From contig JAJXWB010000008.1 in NCBI GenBank assembly GCA_021781815.1, positions 1-64,000 on the forward strand: DNA of 64,000 nt. The letters are read 5' to 3'. Positions 61,104 through 64,000 of this stretch are shown here, in pieces (the stretch's first letter is position 1; each line of letters begins with the position of its first letter). The notes beneath the pieces were generated by a model. It had not been told where the DNA came from. It ran no database searches and was given only the letters and a program-made list of their open reading frames with translations. The position numbers were made by a program, and so were the translations under genes. This DNA comes from Pseudomonadota bacterium. GTDB lineage: Bacteria; Pseudomonadota; Alphaproteobacteria; Rhizobiales; Beijerinckiaceae.

Positions 61104-61165
61104 GAACCGGCTCACTCCCGAGGCTCGCGCCGCCGCTTTTGCGGCTTGTCGGAATGAGCCGGTTC
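61104..61165. repeat. 15-base inverted repeat around an inner hairpin
   Basis: GAACCGGCTCACTCC (61104-61118) is the inverse of GGAATGAGCCGGTTC (61151-61165) with one mismatch. Inside, GCCGC-TTTT-GCGGC (61132-61145) forms a second hairpin. The whole 62-base structure sits 18 bases upstream of the NYN gene start, in its presumed promoter or leader. Confidence 0.75.
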
Positions 61166-61329
61166 GCTGGTCTATCGCGGTGCTGCAAACGCAGCGTGTC
61201 TCATATATCTCGCCGATTCCGTCAATTTCAAGTTAATTTTCGCCGTGCCTCGCGGCGGGAGCGCCGATGCGGGAAGCACGGATTTTCCCGTCCTGCCCGA
61301 GCATCAGAGTCCAAATTGCGGCGATGCGC

Positions 61330-62178
61330 TCATTCCGCCGGCGCTGCGTCAGTCAGGGATGCGACGCGCGGCGGCGGCGCGCTCCTCGCCAGCCGCGTCG
61401 CGATCAGGATCGCGGCGAGCGTCGTCACGTAGACAAGAACCTGCAAGCCCGAGGGCTGGTCGGCGTAGCCGACGAGCGTGTGCAGCGCGCGGCCGGCGAT
61501 GCTCGTGTCAGAGAGCAGGGCCGAGGTGTCCCAAACCGTGTCGGGCAGAAAGCCGACGAGCCCCGCCTGCTGCAGGAAGGCGACACACTGCGACGCCAGC
61601 CCCGCGGCGAGCAGCGTGATCAGCGTCGTCGTGGCGCCGAAGAGATATTTCGGCGGGATGCGCACGAGGCCGGCGAAGGTGAGGGCGCTGGTCGCCACGC
61701 CAAGCGCGAGCCCGAGGACGCCGCCGGCGATCAGCGCGCCCGTCGTCTCGGCGCCGGAGATCGCGACGCCATAGAGGAACAGCACAACTTCCGAGCCCTC
61801 GCGCAATACGGCGACGCCGACGACGGTCGCAAGCGCGGTCATCGTGCGCCCGCCAGAGGTCACGGCGGCGCCGACGGTCCTCAGTTCGATCGCGAGATCG
61901 CGGCCATGGCGCGCCATCCAGATATTATGCGAGGCGAGCATGACGACGGCGATTGCGAGCACGCCCGCATTGAACAACTCTTGCCCGACGCCCGCGAGCG
62001 CATTGGCGAGTTGCTCGGCGAAGACGGCGAGCAGCGCCGCGCCGGCGACGCCAGCGGCGACCCCGCCGGCGATCCAGCGCCCGCGGCCCGGCGCCCCCGC
62101 CGTCGCGGCCATGACGATCCCGACGATGAGCCCTGCCTCGATGACTTCGCGAAAGACGATGATCAGTGCGCCAAGCAT
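61330..62178 (-). CDS. FTR1-family iron permease
   Basis: A 282-residue inner-membrane permease with about seven hydrophobic segments and both REXXE iron motifs: REVIE in the first helix (residues about 10-14) and REGSE near the middle (LREGSEVVLFLYG). This is the FTR1/EfeU/FtrC type that moves iron across the inner membrane. It is the third gene of a minus-strand operon after an outer-membrane barrel and a cupredoxin, 17 bases after the latter. The ferredoxin-like or multicopper partners of other FTR1 systems are not seen here. Confidence 0.93.
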   Translation of the reverse strand: MLGALIIVFREVIEAGLIVGIVMAATAGAPGRGRWIAGGVAAGVAGAALLAVFAEQLANALAGVGQELFNAGVLAIAVVMLASHNIWMARHGRDLAIELRTVGAAVTSGGRTMTALATVVGVAVLREGSEVVLFLYGVAISGAETTGALIAGGVLGLALGVATSALTFAGLVRIPPKYLFGATTTLITLLAAGLASQCVAFLQQAGLVGFLPDTVWDTSALLSDTSIAGRALHTLVGYADQPSGLQVLVYVTTLAAILIATRLARSAPPPRVASLTDAAPAE

Positions 62179-62195
62179 GCGAACATCCTGTCCGA

Positions 62196-62531
62196 TTATT
62201 CGACGATGAGGAAACCGAACGTCGAGGCTTCGTTATAATCGTCGAAAAAGCGATAGCGGCCGGGCGCGAGCGCCCGGATTTCGATCGAGACCTGGGCGCC
62301 GCCGGCGACGACCTTTTCAACGCGCAGCGCCTTGCTCTCGAATTCCGCGGGCGTCGGATCGAGATTGCGCAGCACGATGGTCAAGGGCGCATTGGCGCGA
62401 GCGTGTGCTTCGGCGGGGATAAAGCGGTGATCCTTCAGCGTGAGTTGCACGGCAGCCTGCTGCGCCGTCGCTGAAGCAAATGTCGCGCACGAAGCGACCA
62501 GCGCGCCGATGAGATTAATCCGTGTCGTCAT
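62196..62531 (-). CDS. Exported cupredoxin-domain protein (FtrB-like)
   Basis: A 111-residue periplasmic protein with a signal peptide (about residues 1-23, ending SATAQ) and a cupredoxin_1 fold: VQLTLKDHRFIPAEAHARANAPLTIVLRNLD and ALAPGRYRFFDDYNEASTFGFLIVE. The normal copper-binding His-Cys-His loop is not evident; EFES and FFDD may bind metal instead. Cupredoxin-like proteins next to FTR1 permeases (FtrB type) help to load or oxidise iron. GGGGAAG precedes the ATG at 62531. Confidence 0.85.
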   Translation of the reverse strand: MTTRINLIGALVASCATFASATAQQAAVQLTLKDHRFIPAEAHARANAPLTIVLRNLDPTPAEFESKALRVEKVVAGGAQVSIEIRALAPGRYRFFDDYNEASTFGFLIVE

Positions 62532-62545
62532 GATCGCCTTCCCCT

Positions 62546-63481
62546 TCAGAATTCGAATTCGAGCTTGAGCCGCGCGCGATGACGCGCGAAATTGGTGAGG
62601 TCGAGCGACCGTCCGTCGGCGAGCGCATGGCCTGCGACCTGCGTCGAATAAGCGGCGGCAAGCATGATCTTGCGCGTTACCTGCACATGCAGCGTCGGAC
62701 CGACGAAGACCGACCGTCCCTGGAAATCGCCGAAGCCGAGGCTGTTGTAAGCCAGAAAATATTCCGCCTCGGCGCCCGCGGTGATGATCGGAGTGAAGCG
62801 CCAGACCAGCGCGCCGCTCGCGCCGAAAGTAGCCGTACGCGACCAGCTCAAATCGCCGACGGCTTTCGCCGCATCTGGCGCGTAGCTTATATTCGCGGCG
62901 GCAAAGAGGCGGTTGGCGATGAGTTCGGTATCGGCGATCAGCTTGAAGCTTGACCCCAGGCTGCGCGTTGGCGCGCCGCTCAGTCCGTCGACTCGCGACC
63001 ATTCCGGTTCGGCCATGACGGTAAGCCCGATCGGCGAACCGGGTCCGCGCCCGACCAGCAGATAGCGCAGGTTGACGGACAGGCCGCTCGCGCGCACGCC
63101 GCTGCGGTCGTCGAGACTCTCGTCGCCCTTGATGCGCTGCGCCATGCCGTGCGCTGAAATCTCGTAGGCGAAGAATTGTGTCGGAACGTGCTCGAACTCG
63201 ACTTCCTGTTCGAGCCCCAGATACGTGCCCGTGCGCCGCCGGAACGCCGCATTGGTGTCGGTCTCGATGGCCATTTCGCCTTGCAGGCCGATATCCGATC
63301 CATCTGTGAAGCCGAAAATATATTTCGTCTCGATCTCGTTGTAGACGCCCTCGACTGCAAACGGGAACGACGTCGCCGCCTCCTGCGCGCGCGCGTCGCA
63401 GGCGACGCCGGCGAAAGCGGCCCCAAGCGCAAGCAGGGCAAACCGCGCCGAAGTATACCGGCGCGTCGGTGAAGACGCCAT
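62546..63481 (-). CDS. Putative outer-membrane beta-barrel protein of the iron operon
   Basis: A 311-residue protein with a signal peptide (residues about 1-33, ending ARAQ) and alternating strands throughout. It ends RLKLEFEF, with the C-terminal Phe expected of outer-membrane barrels. Strands such as IGLQGEMAIETDT, TQFFAYEISAHGMAQ, GLSVNLRYLLVG and LHVQVTRKIMLAAAYSTQVAG support this. I do not recognise the family. The ATG at 63481 follows GGGAG. It begins the operon with the cupredoxin and FTR1 permease genes, so a role in outer-membrane iron passage is inferred from context. Confidence 0.75.
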   Translation of the reverse strand: MASSPTRRYTSARFALLALGAAFAGVACDARAQEAATSFPFAVEGVYNEIETKYIFGFTDGSDIGLQGEMAIETDTNAAFRRRTGTYLGLEQEVEFEHVPTQFFAYEISAHGMAQRIKGDESLDDRSGVRASGLSVNLRYLLVGRGPGSPIGLTVMAEPEWSRVDGLSGAPTRSLGSSFKLIADTELIANRLFAAANISYAPDAAKAVGDLSWSRTATFGASGALVWRFTPIITAGAEAEYFLAYNSLGFGDFQGRSVFVGPTLHVQVTRKIMLAAAYSTQVAGHALADGRSLDLTNFARHRARLKLEFEF

Positions 63482-63569
63482 CTATCTCAACTCCCGCATC
63501 CATTCCATGATCTTCGGCGACTTTGAACACCTCAGCGTCCACATCGCAATATCTCACAAGAAAATTGGA

Positions 63570-63584
63570 GCATTTCCAGAATGC
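63570..63584. promoter_or_regulatory. Palindrome in the iron-operon promoter region
   Basis: GCATT-TCCAG-AATGC is a perfect five-base inverted repeat about 90 bases upstream of the operon start, within an AT-rich promoter region (63482-63660). It is a candidate operator, for example for an iron regulator, but it does not match the Irr or RirA boxes I know. Confidence 0.25.
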
Positions 63585-63696
63585 CGATTTGAACTGTTCA
63601 AAACAAATTCGGGATTTTTCTGCGCATGTCATGCAACCAGAGGGAAAAATCCGCAAATTTACGAAACCGCCGGCGCGCAGGGGACCGACGCAACGA

Positions 63697-64000
63697 TCAC
63701 CAGCGCGCCGATTTCGGCGCTCCATCCAGGATTTCGGCCAGCCGCGCGCGCGTCGCCCGCGTCGCCCCCTCCGGCAGCGCATCCGGCGCGAAGAAGCCGG
63801 CTTCCGCGATCTCGCGGTCCGGGGCCTTCGCGCCGTCCTGCACGAAGTCGCGCACGATGTAGCAGGCGACATGATCGCGCCCGGCGTTACGATACAGTCC
63901 GAACAGGTCGGCTGCGCCGGTGAGCCGGATGCGGCCCTCCTCCTCGAGTTCGCGGGCAAGCGCGTCGCCGGCGTCTTCGCCGCGTTCGACGCCGCCGCCC
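63697..64000 (-). CDS. Nudix hydrolase, C-terminal part (cut by window end)
   Basis: The last 100 residues of a Nudix-family pyrophosphohydrolase; the N-terminus lies beyond the window. The visible part opens at the Nudix box, GGVERGEDAGDALARELEEE, which contains the G-x5-E-x7-REU-x-EE core; the final Gly of the box appears as Arg (EEEGRI). FGLYRNAGRDHVACYIVRDF and EIAEAGFFAPDALPEG follow, as in NUDIX enzymes that hydrolyse nucleoside diphosphate derivatives. It is transcribed toward the iron operon, with about 215 bases between. Confidence 0.8.
   Translation of the reverse strand, partial: GGGVERGEDAGDALARELEEEGRIRLTGAADLFGLYRNAGRDHVACYIVRDFVQDGAKAPDREIAEAGFFAPDALPEGATRATRARLAEILDGAPKSARW

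Noticed and set aside
62196-63959. A 587-codon minus-strand frame covering the iron-operon genes
   Set aside because: Only its last 111 codons (from 62531) form the cupredoxin. The rest is out of frame with the barrel gene and shows no similarity.

Overview
This is a high-GC chromosomal segment from an alphaproteobacterium, most probably of the order Hyphomicrobiales (Rhizobiales). The evidence is gene content: an alphaproteobacterial ornithine decarboxylase with a long structured leader and a homospermidine synthase, a fused indolepyruvate ferredoxin oxidoreductase, an IalB-family protein, an Omp25-like porin, OpgD, a DUF3775 protein, and purA beside rpoH. Genus cannot be decided from this window. 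There are no transposases, integrases, phage genes or CRISPR arrays. One tRNA is cut by the left edge and one Nudix gene by the right edge.

Layout. 1-5100: 3' end of tRNA-Val(GAC), then a minus-strand stress block (DUF3775 protein, Lon-like protease, universal-stress-type protein) with relics of groEL and of an alanine dehydrogenase/transhydrogenase-like gene, and a FixK-like palindrome upstream. 5100-10120: sugar-acid catabolism (IlvD/Edd dehydratase, DHRS6-like SDR, D-erythronate dehydrogenase-like SDR) with a GNAT and an RlpA-like protein. 10150-17320: IalB and a double AprI/Inh-domain protein, a 2-hydroxyacid dehydrogenase, a DMT exporter, a complete SsuABC/THI5-type importer and a divergent creatininase-family hydrolase. 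17250-19370: RimI-like GNAT and OpgD.

19500-24800 is a polyamine cluster: promoter, about 0.5 kb leader, ornithine decarboxylase, GNAT, cytochrome P450, homospermidine synthase. 24900-29600: indolepyruvate ferredoxin oxidoreductase and an outer-membrane barrel. 30033-34500: a Cache-PAS-GGDEF-EAL protein preceded by an FNR/FixK-like box, then a DUF1007 and NicO metal-transport pair. 35100-41150: an SDR, a histidine-rich small protein, gamma-glutamyltransferase, and the transglutaminase-like / alpha-E / ATP-grasp operon.

41500-46400 is housekeeping: purA with an attenuator-like terminator in its leader, a proline-rich membrane protein, rpoH with a sigma-32-like promoter, and rluD. 46450-52690: HI0933-type flavoprotein, cyclase-family hydrolase, M29 aminopeptidase, TAXI-type binding protein, inositol monophosphatase. 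52780-57080: a translationally coupled MotA/MotB-like pair, a GNAT and an MsbA-like ABC exporter. 57280-61090: ribosomal protein L36, DUF6455 protein, TPR protein, alpha/beta hydrolase, GNAT and a lower-GC NYN-domain gene beside a large inverted repeat. 61330-63480: an iron-uptake operon (outer-membrane barrel, cupredoxin, FTR1 permease).

The parts most worth follow-up are the relic-bearing stress block, the two FNR/FixK-like sites, the P450 inside the homospermidine operon, the transglutaminase homologue without its catalytic cysteine beside an ATP-grasp ligase and a gamma-glutamyltransferase, the purA leader terminator and the NYN gene with its hairpin. No clearly new multi-gene system was proven. 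Family names rest on motif recognition by eye, not on database searches.
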